Assembly (NCBI GenBank): GCA_964030785.1
Contig: OZ034979.1
Location: 8,342,383 to 8,406,382, forward strand
DNA length: 64,000 bases
Source of the DNA: Siderastrea siderea
Taxonomy: Eukaryota > Cnidaria > Anthozoa > Scleractinia > Rhizangiidae
Direction: 5' to 3'
Below the pieces are notes generated by a model, which saw only the letters and a list, made by a program, of their open reading frames with translations, searched no databases and was not told the DNA's origin. The position numbers and the translations under genes were made by a program. Each line of letters opens with the position of its first letter. The first letter of the stretch is position 1. Below are positions 36,276 through 48,701 of this stretch, piece by piece.

Positions 36276-36312
36276 ATTGGATAACGGTCAGCTGATCGTT
36301 TTTGGCGGGAAA
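36276..36312 (-). promoter_or_regulatory. OLA1 proximal promoter: CCAAT box and E2F-like site
   Basis: An inverted attgg (36276-36280, CCAAT in gene sense) and tttggcgggaaa (36301-36312, canonical E2F-like) lie about 180-215 bp upstream of the OLA1 ATG. No TATA box is evident. Factor binding is inferred from motif match only. Confidence 0.45.
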
Positions 36313-37336
36313 ATGGATCATACATATCAGCAAACCAAAAAGTCTCCGCGTTGAAATTAAGTCATGCATCAACAAAAATTGTGATAGCTACACCAAGGAA
36401 TACGCAGAAGGGCCAATGTAATACCATCAAAACGGAAAAAAAAAACTTAAAATTCAACACAGGACAGGAACGCGCATGGATCGCCCGAAAATGCATGATA
36501 AAAAAATATCTGTGGTGGGTTGGTTTTTAAAACTTTGACTATAAATTCTGTTACTGATATAAAGTGATCAATTTTCATAGTCAGGTTCCACCATGAGGGT
36601 CTCATTCCTAGGACCCTCTCGCCATTCACTTGCACTCTCTCAAAGGACAGTGCGAGTAAAGTGAAAACTTACTTATACTTCTGACATTTTGATATCCACA
36701 AAGAGGTCTTTTGTTTCCTATGACAATATTTTCGTGCAGTGTAATTCACGGAATACATGAAGTGTAATTCACGGAATATGTGAAGTGTAATTCACGAAAC
36801 TATTTACTATACAGCGTCATGGGATACAACTCTCATTTTTGTGAATTTACATGATCATGAAAATTCCCTTAGGGGTTTGGCATTTCAGACAGAGTAGTGC
36901 TGTGCCTTGCTGCATCTTTATCACTAGTTTAGTCTCTTTTAAGAGTCATTGTAACACTCCAAGTGTCACCCAGAGGAAGCTATTGTTGACAGGGGGCATG
37001 CACTGCAGATGTTTTTTTTTCTTTTTTTTTGAGGGGGGGGGGGGGGTGGCTACAGGCTAGTGAGAATTGGGAAATAGACTCACCAGTATGTGAACCTATG
37101 ATCAGGCCAGATTTTAGCAGTGCTCTTGTATGGATCACTTAGTAGTTTTTGTTACCCAATTTTCCCACAGGAATAGTGTACAAAGTGAAATGAAGAAAAA
37201 GCCTGATTACAGGTTATTGTAAAGTATAACTGTATAAGGTGGTAGCTGACATCCAATCTCATTATCGTAATTGTCATGGAAGCACCACAAATCATAAATG
37301 ATCATCATCAACATACCAGTTCACAGTGTTCTTAAG
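36313..37336. other. intergenic between OLA1 and the Sp gene, part 1
   Basis: Contains three copies of gaagtgtaattcacg(g/a)aa around 36735-36800 and a poly-T/poly-G tract at 37010-37047. No gene is seen. Confidence 0.4.
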
Positions 37337-37999
37337 TTAAGGTGATTCCATCAAAAAGAAGTTGTGATAAGAATTTGTTGAAACTTTGCAGAGCTACTAA
37401 TTACACTTAGTACATTTAAAAAATAAAATAAAAAGAGGGGGTGACCATGTCTGATTTCACGCTACGGGGCTGTAGTATATAGGTAATTTGCTATCTTTCG
37501 ACAGCAATATTAAAAAACCTATCCTTGTACCAGAGAAACCCATTATTTCAACAAAGTTATTACTAGCAATGAAATATAAGCATTACTCGTACCATAGACG
37601 AACAGTGTTACAGTAGAACGTCTTAAAATTGCCGTCAAAATGAAACTTGTGTGAAATAATAGGCAAATCGAGCGTCTGCACAGTTCCAGTGAAACGCCTA
37701 AAATCTGACTGTAACAGTGAATCAACCGGAATATTTCAAAATTGAATAATGAAAAATTCTTCAAATTTGAATATATCATGTAAAGTCGTATTTTCCTTGA
37801 ATAAATGGAATAAAAAAGTGGGGTCACCGAGTTCGTTTGGGAGAAAACGACCATTTATTTCTCTGAACAGCTCAGCTTCCATAGAAAACCTATCAAGTTC
37901 CGAACGCGCGCGTGCTCGTGCGCGCGCTAATCACACAAATCACGCAATAAATGATGCGCAGAAGGGATGCGCAATGCAATTGAATGGAATCACCTTAAC
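37337..37999. mobile_element. 663-bp MITE with GTTAAGGTGATTCCAT termini
   Basis: Left end gttaaggtgattccatc and right end gaatggaatcaccttaac are inverted copies. No coding capacity; an alternating cg stretch (gcgcgcgtgctcgtgcgcgc) lies near the right end. Confidence 0.7.
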
Positions 38000-39745
38000 A
38001 ATGTAAATGAGATAAACATATTTAAGCACCTCAAGTCCCTTGATGTTTAGTTTAATAAAAATACCTCATACAGTAAAAAATCACGTATGTACATCAGTCT
38101 CAAGAAATGTATTATGCAAGTATACAAGTTAAAAACTAACAGTATAAAGAATTAAATAACCCCCCTCCAAAAAAGAAATGTTAGTAACCTTATTAAAGAT
38201 CAAAGTACAAGATCAAGCACTACTGCAACTTAAGAATGATTTTTAAACAAGTTGTTTTTCACAGAATGGTTGATTTCATCAAACATTCTGTAAGACACTG
38301 GAAAACATTCCTTTACTGACGTCTCGGGTTGAAACAAAATTCAGTTTAGTTGGTAAGTTAAACTATCTCATGTGCCCACTTTTAACATCACAAAACAATA
38401 CAAACACCAAAAACAAATCAAGCATGTTCCAACAAAGTTACAGTGTTATACCATGATCTTTGTTGGTTACCCAGTAACACATTGTCTACCAATGTTTTAT
38501 ATATCCAGCAACACTGGAATGATGTTTAATTTGATTGGCCCAACCTATGAGCAGACCTCCCCTTCTCGCCAGCCACACTCTTCAGTAATCACTGACCTTT
38601 CTTTCTGACCTCTACCTCTCTAGAGATCTGTACACAGGCTTGTTTAATTGCCTCAATGGAGTCACTTATTTTCAAGTATGGTACTTTTTTAAAGAAGCTA
38701 AAAGGTATATCTGCCCTAGTGAGCCTTATTTTCTTTGACAAGAAGAGAGAGAGGATGGATTACTCTCCTAAATCCACCACTATCTAATGCAACCTTCTCA
38801 AAATTTGCAAACAGCTGGCAATTCTACTGCCTTAACAGATGATCAATTGCTGCTTTTGTCAGACTATTCTTTTGTCTCCTTACCAGAAAGAAGGAGACTA
38901 AGTCCTGGCTAAATACTTCTACCTTACCAACTAGCATGGAACATTTTGAGAGGGAGACTAATACATAAACCATTCAAGTTTCCCTCACTAAAACTGTCTA
39001 TAATTACACTTTGATTCCTCTCTGACATTTACATAAATGCTTTGAAAGCTTTTTTTTGTTTATCACTGTAGCGTGGACAAACACTAATGTTGTGATGACT
39101 CACTTATATGTAAACGTGTAAGATCCTGATTTTTTAAGGTTAACGTTTTAAAAACTGATAATTTAAATTATTCTCAAGCAGCTGAAAAAATAAATAATTT
39201 AAGTAACATCTTTAAAAGAAGATACATGAATATAATTATAAGAGAAACAATTGATGCGTTTTCTCCATTTCCTTTTCAAATGTTCAATATTTACAATATT
39301 ATATTGCCCCTGAAGAAATACGTTTCAAAGTGAAAACCATTGTCCATTAGGTTAAAGACTTAATCCACTATAGTAGAATGAGAGATCATTTTTGCTTGCA
39401 TCATAAATACCCATATTATTTTTGAATAAAATATGTAAACATTCAACACTGTTTCATTTGGCCTCCATCCAAATTACTCAGCCACAAGCTACGCAAACAC
39501 TTCGATTAGCATATCGCCTAAACCAGGCTAACCATGAAATCAACAACATGTACATTTCAAAAACCATTATAAAATTAACACGCGATGAGCAAATCTTTCT
39601 TTCCCGTTTAAAAACCCTACATGTTTACCGACCATACGATGAACAATGAGTGATTGGTTGTCTTAATTGTTGAAGTGCTTTAGAGGCCGAAAAAAACCAG
39701 ATTTGTTTCCTTCTAGCATTCACAAGGACTGAACTTTTAACCTTA
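38000..39745 (-). other. region downstream of the Sp gene, probably partly its 3' UTR
   Basis: AT-rich, with only short frames. It directly follows the Sp stop codon on the minus strand, so a long 3' UTR is plausible, but I could not fix a polyadenylation site. Confidence 0.35.
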
Positions 39746-41460
39746 CTAAACGCCTTGCCCCGTGTTAATATTTTGCGCCACTAAAATTGCTGTCCCTTGA
39801 GTTCCATCCATTCGTACTGCGACAAATTCGTGAGCAACACCTATGTCGCTAAGATATTGTTCGGTCGCCTCGCCTGTAAAATATTCATTTTGACTCAACT
39901 GATTTTGATCCACAGCGACCGCTACACCAGGTATACCTACTTCACCAACGGCCGATCGCTCTGATTCGGCATTTTTTATATCGACCATTTTCTCTTCCAT
40001 CGCGGGCTGTATATTTTGCACTTGTAGTTCTTGTTGCGGAACAGGTTGAATTGGAATGGGTTCCACGGGTTGGACCATACTGGCTTTCCCCGTCTTTCCG
40101 TTCGAATGTGTCCTTACATGTTTTGATAAATGGTCGCTCCGCATGAATCTCTTGCCGCATTCTTTACACGCAAATCGCTTTTCGCCTGTGTGAGTTCGGC
40201 GATGCCGCTGCAATTCATCAGAGCGAGTGAATCTTTTCCCGCAAAACAACCAGTTGCAAACGAACGGCCGCTCGCCTGTGTGCCAGCGAAGATGCGCTCG
40301 TAAATGCGACGTCTTCCCGTAGACTTTCCCACAGCCTGGTATATGACAAATATGCTGTTTACGACCATCAGCTGTCCTTCCTTCGCCTTCTCTGCAATTT
40401 GGACAAGTACAGGCTACGCGACGAAGCCTGCGATTACTTGTGGGGCTAACATTTGGGTTAACTGCGGCGATGTTTACATTTTCTTGCGAGGCTTCGGGCT
40501 GAACTTGTAGTTGAATAGTCGCGTTTCCGTTTGCTGCGTTTGAAGGCGCCGCGATAACATTTACCGTCCCCGCAGACAGCCATTTATTCGGTTCTGTACT
40601 CTCTTGTGTAAGAATAATCTGTCCTTGAGGTGTTCTTGTCACTTGAACGTACGCAGGGTTTTGCGATGCACTCTCCGAAGGTTCCTGCGTTTGTTGTTGT
40701 TGCATGGTGGAAATACCTACGTCGCTATTTCCTGCGTATGTTGGCGATGAGACCACATATTGATGTGAAGGACTACTCGTTGTTTTCGCCCATGAGAAAG
40801 GCTTCGCTTGCCACCATTGAGCGCCAATCGCAGAATTAGCCTCCCCTGTATCCGATTTTATGGTCCAAGTGCCTGTATCAACCGCTTTGCTCAAATCATA
40901 CTCGGGAGTATAGACGAGATTCACACTGGCTTCGCTGCAGCTCGTTACAAGCGGTTGTTGTGACAATGAACACACGTTTTGTACCGTAGGACTCGTTGTA
41001 ACGGCTGCATAATACATCTGCCCTTGTTCCACCTGGCTTATGGAGGCATATAAGCCCGGACTGGAGTGGTTTTGCGCTTGCAGAATGTTCGTTGTGTTCG
41101 AGTGATACACATTGTCATTCGCGTGCGTTGATGTTGCATGTTCCGAAGTCCACGAGGTCGGGTACTCTTGCGAGGGTGAAAGCTGGTTGATCGGCGATTG
41201 TAGGACGGTATTTTGTGCTTCAAACCCTTGTCCGATCTTGCTACAAGTCGCAGCCAGCAATGCCAGAGGAGAGGGTTGGATTTCCTGGATGGTGGGCGGG
41301 CACAAGAAAAGGGGGTGTGAGTTATAGTATGAGAAGATGAGTGCATGTACTCCGTTCCAAATCACAATGCGGCACAAAAGGTACATTTACTACTAACCTG
41401 AGAATTTGGTGGTGGTTGTATATACTCCATTTGTCCCCGACGTAGCGTGATGGCGGTCAT
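39746..41460 (-). CDS. Sp1-4-type zinc-finger transcription factor (2 exons, 533 aa)
   Basis: Nuclear activator or repressor binding GC boxes. Exon 1 is 41460-41398 ([21 protein letters not shown] up to a gttagt donor, 21 codons). Exon 2 is 41284-39746, starting after ccaccatccag. Both join in phase 0. The Sp box [14 protein letters not shown] lies at about 26-39. A Q/S/T-rich activation region follows, then the buttonhead box CTCPNC (about 311-316). Three C2H2 fingers lie at about 332-415 with contact residues KTSHLRA, RSDELQR and RSDHLSK, the KHA/RER/RHK set of Sp/KLF proteins. The Sp box plus long Q-rich region points to the Sp1-4 class, not Sp5-9. A frame that runs through the intron to 41386 is not the real start. 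Confidence 0.93.
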
Positions 41461-41720
41461 TACGAGAAATTGTCCGCTGATTACTTTTACCAAGCGTTTT
41501 TAGTGCGCGCGAAACAGTAAAAACACATCGCGAGCACACTTTTTGTGACAACGACTAGTTCGGGAAGACAGCTGCTTACAGAAGCACTCAAATGGTTTCT
41601 CGATGTTGACCAATCAGCGAGCGAACTGGTTTCTTTGATTGACAGCTCTGGGTGCGATTTTAAATGAAAGCCATGTGCTTCAGCTGTCAGCGAGATACAG
41701 CCTCGTCATAAATACGAGGC
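41461..41720 (-). promoter_or_regulatory. Sp gene upstream region with CCAAT box
   Basis: A gttgaccaatcagcg motif (CCAAT at 41610-41614) lies about 150 bp from the start codon, and a cctcgtcataaatacgagg hairpin at about 41700. The region is richer in CpG than its surroundings. Confidence 0.35.
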
Positions 41721-43063
41721 GAAGAGAACCCTTGCGCATGATATCTGTTCTCAAGAAAAGTTTACTATCAAGTTAAATTGTCTAAATTAGCTTTATACGA
41801 GGACGATTTCTGAATTCAAGCCCATCTGTCTCAAATTAGTCTATTCTAAAAATGCGGAATTTATGATTTCCTTCCCTAAGTTCCGTTTCTTGGGTCGCAC
41901 CCACGAACGAAATTGTTTCTTTTCTTTTTCTTCTTTTTTCAGCTTTACAATCGTGACTTTTCTGTATTCAATTACGATATTTATAGACGAGTTCCTTAAG
42001 GCACTTAATCGTGTTTATAAAGCGGCTTATTTTATCTCTCAATGGCGCATGTGTCTTATGTCCTCGAAGCCAGGCATTTTGACGCCAAGCAATAATAAAC
42101 TTGGTCCTAAATGCGACGTTTAAAATTTCATTTCTTTATCTAGAAAGAAGACAAATTCCTTTTCGGATATTAATTAAGCTTTGGGAAATCTCTCAGGTAT
42201 CATCTCGAGAGCGATAAATGTAGTTGACTCTGTGAATAAATCGTTGAGGCATTCATTTAAAAATTACACACAAAGTCATTAATTGCGCCTGCCGAGAGCG
42301 AAAATGTTGTTCTTCTTTTTTTCCTTTCTTTCCTTTTTTTTTTTTCTTTTTTCTTGGCTTAAATTGAGTACTTTTATCCCTGGTGATAATCTTTGATTAC
42401 TAAACATTTGATTGTCAAACGCTTAAAGAGAACAGGGTTGAGAGATACGGCCTGTCAAGTCAAGTCATTCTTCCGAAAAAACCAAGAACATATCTTAGCG
42501 TCCTCCTTTATGACCTAAGCGTATCAGATTTAAATGCTGTTCGAGACATAGTTTTTCCAAAAGAGATATACAAAAATCATAGACCAAAAAAATAACGGCA
42601 AGAAAACTTTGCAGCTGGTTTTTATGTTACAAACGGCCATCAAGAGACATAAGATTCTCTGCACTTGTGTGAAAAAGAGAAAAATGTATTTTGACTGATG
42701 TTGATGATATGTTTAAAAACATTCGGTTAATGCTGCCCTATAGCTCTGTACATGTTCGGAAACCAAATAAACTGCAGTATTATTGTTTCTAATTTTATGA
42801 CACAAATCGTCTCTTTTGACGGTAAAATCGGCACTTTTATAAACTAGAGGAAGGTAGGAGCTCGCCAGAAGTGTATAAAATTTTGCGCAATTTTGAGAAG
42901 TTTTTGGGTAAACTTGAGCACTTTTGAGTGAAATCTCCCGTATTATGTTTTGCCCACTCGTCTGAAAAAGGGTATAGAATGTTACCATTTTGGCCTGAAA
43001 AAGGACGATTTCAGGGATTATGTTATCACTTAATCCGATATCAGTTACTAACTGAAAATAATA
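41721..43063. other. intergenic, nothing recognised
   Basis: T-rich stretches (42310-42355) and a 148-codon minus-strand frame (43159-42713) with no recognisable domain; its 5' part lies in the Tigger-like MITE. No gene is supported. Confidence 0.35.
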
Positions 43064-43550
43064 CAGTCGTACCTCGATTACTGATCGAGATCCGGACTTC
43101 CCCCGGTTGGACCACCAAAACAGTCTGGATCGTAGGAGAATCCACACAATAGATAACAATGAACATTTTTATTCAGTTTCGAGTTACCTCAAGAAACGAT
43201 TTAGCCTTGCAAATCATTGTTACTTTCCTTTCAAAGGAAGCTGTATTCACAGTCGCTGAAAAACCCACATGGTTGGCTTCATCATTTTTCTCAGAGTGAT
43301 CAGTTTTCACCAGGAAATAGGGTGTATAGGAAAACGGTTTAAGAGATTAATCACACTTCTTTAGCTTGAAGTTGTTACTATCGCTACTCTTAAGTGTTTA
43401 CAAATAAATTGGGACCACTACAAAAAATCTGGATCGATAATCGAGAAGTCCGGATAACATAGGTTTGACTGTTTCAATGTTTACAAATCAACCGGGACCA
43501 CTGAAAAAAATCTGGTTAATCGAGAAGTCCGGATAATATAGGTTTGACAG
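43064..43550. mobile_element. 487-bp pogo/Tigger-like MITE
   Basis: Left end cagtcgtacctcgattactg and right end ataggtttgacag are flanked by TA on both sides (43062-43063, 43551-43552). The inner terminal motif cgagaagtccggat occurs twice near the right end (43442 and 43520), so the 3' part has been duplicated in tandem. No transposase. Confidence 0.65.
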
Positions 43551-43977
43551 TATAGTATGGCATTTTGGTCTAGAAATCGTGTTAAGGCGACGAATTCTGG
43601 GTGGCGTGTATACCTTGGATCCAATTTCAATAAGTACCCGGAAATTTCAGTCTCTTTAGACACCGACTGTGAATTTAAATCACTTCCTCTGAATCGGAAA
43701 CACCCTCAGACAGTGTCAACCATGTTATTTTACAAAGATAAACTCATTTCGGAAATACGTCGGCTTAGATAGCCAGACAATCGAATGTTCACTCTTGCCA
43801 AGGGTGTGCAAATGTTTAGCTGTTTAGAATTAGACTAGAGGCCGTGTTTTCTCTGAGTGATTGTTGTTCACTACTAAATTTTCTCCTGATCTAATTGGCT
43901 TTTATTGATCACGTGACATGATGGTGTTGACCCGCGGAGACTCAACTATCAGGCCGGGGAAAGGGTTTTCCCTTTCT

Positions 43978-44012
43978 CCCCTCCCCCTCCCCCTCCCCCT
44001 CCCCCTCCCCAC
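43978..44012 (+). repeat. (CCCCTC)n microsatellite
   Basis: Pure C/T hexanucleotide run, purine-rich on the other strand. Confidence 0.8.
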
Positions 44013-44547
44013 TCCTTACATTTTTTTTTGTCCCCCCTTAATTTTTGCACGGCCAAAAAGCGAAAAATGTTTCGAACGAGCGGAAAAAACCTACGGAAAC
44101 GACGCCACACAGGCTAGTTCATCTGGGGAAAGTACCCGGATGGATAGAACTCATTACTTATTTGTCTCAATCATCAACTAGACTAGTGGTCTGACTGTTT
44201 TAGCAGACATAAATGATTATGATAGGAAGATGACGACATTAGAATGTATTTACAAAAAGAAAGCAAAGCGACAAGGACAAAGCGCGCAACGAAGGACAAT
44301 CAAACACGCGCAGCGTGTAAACTTCACTGATCGTTGGTCTACTCTGGGCGAGGAACATCTCATACATAAAGGGAACCCTTCATAAATACTGCGATCAAGG
44401 ATTTATAACACAGCATTTCGATAGATGAAAATTTTGATGCTTTAATATGACCTGGTTAAAATTCCGTTAAAAAATAAAGTTACATAAATTTATTGACTTC
44501 TTTAGTCCTTAATTTCACTATTCCTTGTATGAACCATTAGTCTAGGA

Positions 44548-44739
44548 TAGACTGCAAGCAGTCTCTCTTTTGCTCTAAAATCCGTGCTGGATGAACTGCA
44601 AAGTCACGAGGGCGATATTCGAGCGGCGAGCCGCGAGTAGCGTGGGCGGGAGAGTATCGGCGGCTCGAATATCGCACTCGCTTTCTCGCCGCTCCTCCGG
44701 CAGGGATTTTAGAGCAAAAGAATGACTGCTCGCAGTCTA
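44548..44739. mobile_element. 192-bp MITE with 9-bp target duplication
   Basis: Inverted ends tagactgcaagcagtctctc and tagactgcgagcagtcattc (second on the minus strand) extend into tttgctctaaaatccgtgc / tttgctctaaaatccctgc. An exact agtctagga flanks both sides (44539-44547, 44740-44748). The 9-bp duplication suits the Mutator superfamily. Confidence 0.8.
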
Positions 44740-44759
44740 AGTCTAGGACAACGTCAGTT

Positions 44760-45625
44760 TTTTTTTTTGGGGGGGGGGGGGGTGGGGGAACGGTCTATTG
44801 TTTTGAGAAAAAGCAATAGCCGGCCGGAAAAAACCGGATGTCGAACGATCACCCTTTTTCCAAAGATGCTCTTTCATGGGTGGAGAGACAGGGGATATGA
44901 CAACGTAGTGAGCCGACAGTGCCAAATAACGTGTGAATTGGTCAGCGGTCCTAAGCGCGGGCTTATTTCAAAATGGCCGCCATTTCCCGTGGATTTTGCC
45001 ATTAGAAAAACAGAGCAGAAGGTTAAGCTCGGAGTTAAGCATTTCTTTGTACTTTTATACGGCTGGACTTATTTTCTTTCTAAATTTAGTTGGGGACAAT
45101 TTTCTTTTGGCCTAGAACTAAAATGCGGAGACCTCAGTAACGAGTTATTGTGATGTCGTAAGGAACACTGGACACTGCGTTATTCAGCTCTGTCTCGTGA
45201 CTAAAAAAGAATACAGTTCCCAAGCAAGGAAGAACGAACACAACAATTTCAATTTGAAAAGACTCTTACCAAGTATTTTTGTCCGGGCAAAACAGTTTTA
45301 ACTTTTGAGTAAGTGGATGAAATCCTTTATGAAAGTTCAAGTTTTGTAACGACTCTCGTAAAACTAACATTAAGTGATGACAATGTCAACAAACGAAAAA
45401 CTTTGCAACGAACCAACCACAACTCTAAGCAAAATACAACCAGTGCCGAGGGCGTCGAAACGATTGGCGTTAATTTTGCATCTGATTGGTGGTAAAAATT
45501 CTTTACGTTGAATGGCTGAGGCACACTGCATAGGTTGCACGAATCAATTACGTAACAATTTTCCAAAGTCGCAAGGCCGAGAAAGTGAAAGCCGTTTTCA
45601 ACTCCATGTTCTTCCGAGCACCAGT
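44760..45625. other. intergenic, nothing firm
   Basis: A poly-T/poly-G tract at 44760-44788 is followed by a 143-codon plus-strand frame (44722-45153) whose first part is simple sequence. The frame is not credited as a gene. Confidence 0.3.
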
Positions 45626-45782
45626 AGCCTGCGTAGCTGGCGGTTTTGTTGGGGAGCGCCGCGAGCGGCGAAGCTGCGAGGGGAGTGGGGACGAGGTTTT
45701 GCATTTTTTCCCTCGTCCCCACTCCCCTCGCGGCTTCGCCGCTCGCGCGCGCTCCCCAACAAAACCGCCAGCTACGTAGGCT
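45626..45782. mobile_element. 157-bp near-perfect palindromic MITE
   Basis: Arms of about 70 bp: agcctgcgtagctggcggtt ... and its inverse ending gctacgtaggct, GC-rich in the centre. Flanks agcaccag and agcaccac resemble an 8-bp duplication with one change. It can form one long hairpin. Confidence 0.75.
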
Positions 45783-46394
45783 AAGCACCACGGCCCGGTT
45801 GTTCAAAAGCCGGTTAACGCTAACCTGGGATTAAAATTTAACCAAGGATCCTGTTTCTCCCGCTTAAAAGTGTTTTCACAGCAGATTCCAAGTGGCAGTT
45901 TGAAAGCAACCAAAGCCAAAGTGTAGGGCAACAAAGATTTACAAGAATTTGCATCGTTTTCCTGTAAAAATGAATTCAAAATTGTGCTAATCCTGGGTTA
46001 GCTCAATCCTGCTTTGAACAACCTAGGAAAGAAATCCACTAGAAGGATGTCATAAGAGTTACTTAATCAATTTACAATATTACTGCATGAATTCTCTGGC
46101 AAATTTTCTCATTTCTACTTTACAAGTAGTCCTCGTTTTTATCACGAGAAGTCCGCACGCGCACATGGGTGGAAAGTTCGAGAAGCTCGAAGCGAGGTAG
46201 TCACGTTTCCCGTACGTGCACACGCGCGTTATCCTTTGCGGTGAACCATCCATGATAAAAGGAGGCTGCTTGTACCTTGTATGTGTATTGTTTGCAATAT
46301 GAAATATGGGAACTCAAAGTCGTACTTTGTCTTAGCACAGTATTCATATCGTCTAATTTTCATTTCATCATTGTCCATTTTCGTAGATGTTTTG

Positions 46395-48647
46395 TCACCG
46401 TTGTTTTCCCTTCTTGGCCTTGCCACTCTTCAGAGCCTCGATTTCATCCTGTTGTGACGTCAGTTTCTCGGTCATTCCGCACAAGTGTTCACTCATCATT
46501 GATAACTGCGTTTCGTAGCTCCGTTTGACCGTCTCCACCTCGTCCTAGAAAAGCGCGGGAAAAATATCAGTGCGCACGATGCTAGAGGCTGGGAAATACG
46601 TGCAAGCAGGTAGTGACAGACAACCATTGGTGCCTTTGGCTGACTTCTCTGTGCAAGCACATGGGTCAAGCATCTGAAGAGCTGGCGTTTCTTGGTGAGT
46701 AGCAACAAAGGTTAAATAATCTTGGGAAAGGGGGACGTTTATTTGAACCAGTCAAAAAGGGAAGAAATAGAAGAAGCTAATTTGAACTGGAACTACCTTA
46801 AATCTTGAAAAGTGGAAATATTTTAATTGACGTCAACCCACATCAGCATAAGTTGCAAGCTACAGTTATGATCATAAGTAGCTGGGAAGGGTGTAAAAAC
46901 GCCCGTAGATGATCACTGTAAACTAAGAATCTAAACCATTCAAACACCCAACCCCGTCACCCCCTCCCCCTTTTCTAATCGTTTCAGTGAATTTGTTGTA
47001 AACGCAACTTTGCCAAATGAGAAGGGAGCAGGGGGGGGGGGGGGGTAAGAGAGAACGGGAAAAGCAAACAACCCACAAGCAACTCCCCAGCCATTAACTG
47101 ACTGCAGTTCTATTCAGCATCAGAATGTGAATCAGGCCTGTGAGGGATATCAAAAGAGTTTTCCAAGAGGCTGTCCGGTGGGGAGGCTAAAAAAGGCTAC
47201 GAAACTTACCTCGAGTTGGCTGACTTTAGACGTGGCAGTTTTGAGGTTTTTCGCCAGCTCTTGTTTTGTCTTTTCAGTCTGTTTCATTCGTCTGTACAAA
47301 GCGCGACACTAGTAAAGAATAAGGGGTCAACAGTTAAACGGGTAACTTTTAATTCCAAGAAGTGATCAAAATGCAATATTTCCCTTTACATGTCGACACA
47401 GAGTCAAAACGTAGGAGCGACACGGTTGCTTACGTGGGATTCTCAATACAGCTAGTGAAACACTAGCTAAACGGGATATCATGAACGGAAAAGTTACGCT
47501 TAACAGATTCCACATAAAGCGTTTAGCTAAGAACTGATTCAAACGGGTTTCCATGAAGGTCCGGTCGCGGAGACGGTTACTAACGAGGGACTCTTAGTAT
47601 ACTGTATATCCGATTTGTAATAACAAAATAGTTTTTCTTTTCAATAACTTTGATACCTATATATGTAGAAAATTAGGTTATTTTATATTTGAGGCAATAC
47701 AATTAAGAGATACTTGTAATAAAAGACCACGTGACTGATATTTCATAGTAATCTTCATTATTAATTCATGTGATTTTATTAGGCAAAACTATCTGTAAGT
47801 AGGACTGCCAAAAAAGTTGTTTTTGTTGTTGTTATAGTGTTTGGCTGAGAACTGATTCAGACAGGCTTTCATGACACAGCCTCGTACCCAGTCGCTTCTC
47901 TTGTCCGCAAAGTGGTTATGGATAGAATTTGATGAGTTCGCGGTGCATCAAGGGAAGGATGGAGGGTCAATTTTTCTCCCTCCTTCCCAAAAAGCTTTGC
48001 ACACATTGATCACTTTCCCATATTGTAATGCGAAAATGAATAAATAAGTAGCGACTGGGTACGAGTCTGTTCATGACAGTGGTCGCTTAAGGAGGACTAT
48101 CGCTTTTGAGAGATTTCGAATACAGGGAACAGATGAGAACTGATTCAAAGGCAATCGCCTAAGGATGGAGATGGTCCCTTAGGAGAGATTTTCTTACAGG
48201 TTTGACGGGTTCAAACAGGTTTTCAGGAAGTTGGTGGAAATGGTCACATGGAAAATTCTTCACACAGTGATTTCACTAAGAACTTGATTATGCAGGATTT
48301 CATAAAGGTGGTAGCTTAAGAAAAATGGTTGCTTACGAGATATTCTAAATGCAGTGTTTGACTGCGGACTGATTCCGATGGGATTTCATTAACATAGTGG
48401 AGAGGAGATTGTAGTTCTGTTTTCAGTCACACATAAATCAACTTGTAAGAAACCTATGGACGTGAGAAGCTCTTTACCTCCGCATTAATGGATGCTGTCC
48501 TACTCTCAGTAGATTGAACCTGCAGAGAAATAGTATGTAAACATAAGGGACTTTAGACAAAAATAATGTTCATGTCCCGGACTCTAGCCGGAGAATGGCA
48601 AACGGCGGTACTATAATTAACACACACGTCAAAATAAACCTTTTTTT

Positions 48648-48701
<54 letters not shown>

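Noticed and set aside
41287..41386. N-terminal extension of the Sp frame
   Set aside because: It reads through the intron; the acceptor ccaccatccag and the upstream 63-nt exon with a gttagt donor give the better model.
42713..43159. 148-codon minus-strand frame
   Set aside because: Part of it lies in the Tigger-like MITE, and the protein has no recognisable family.
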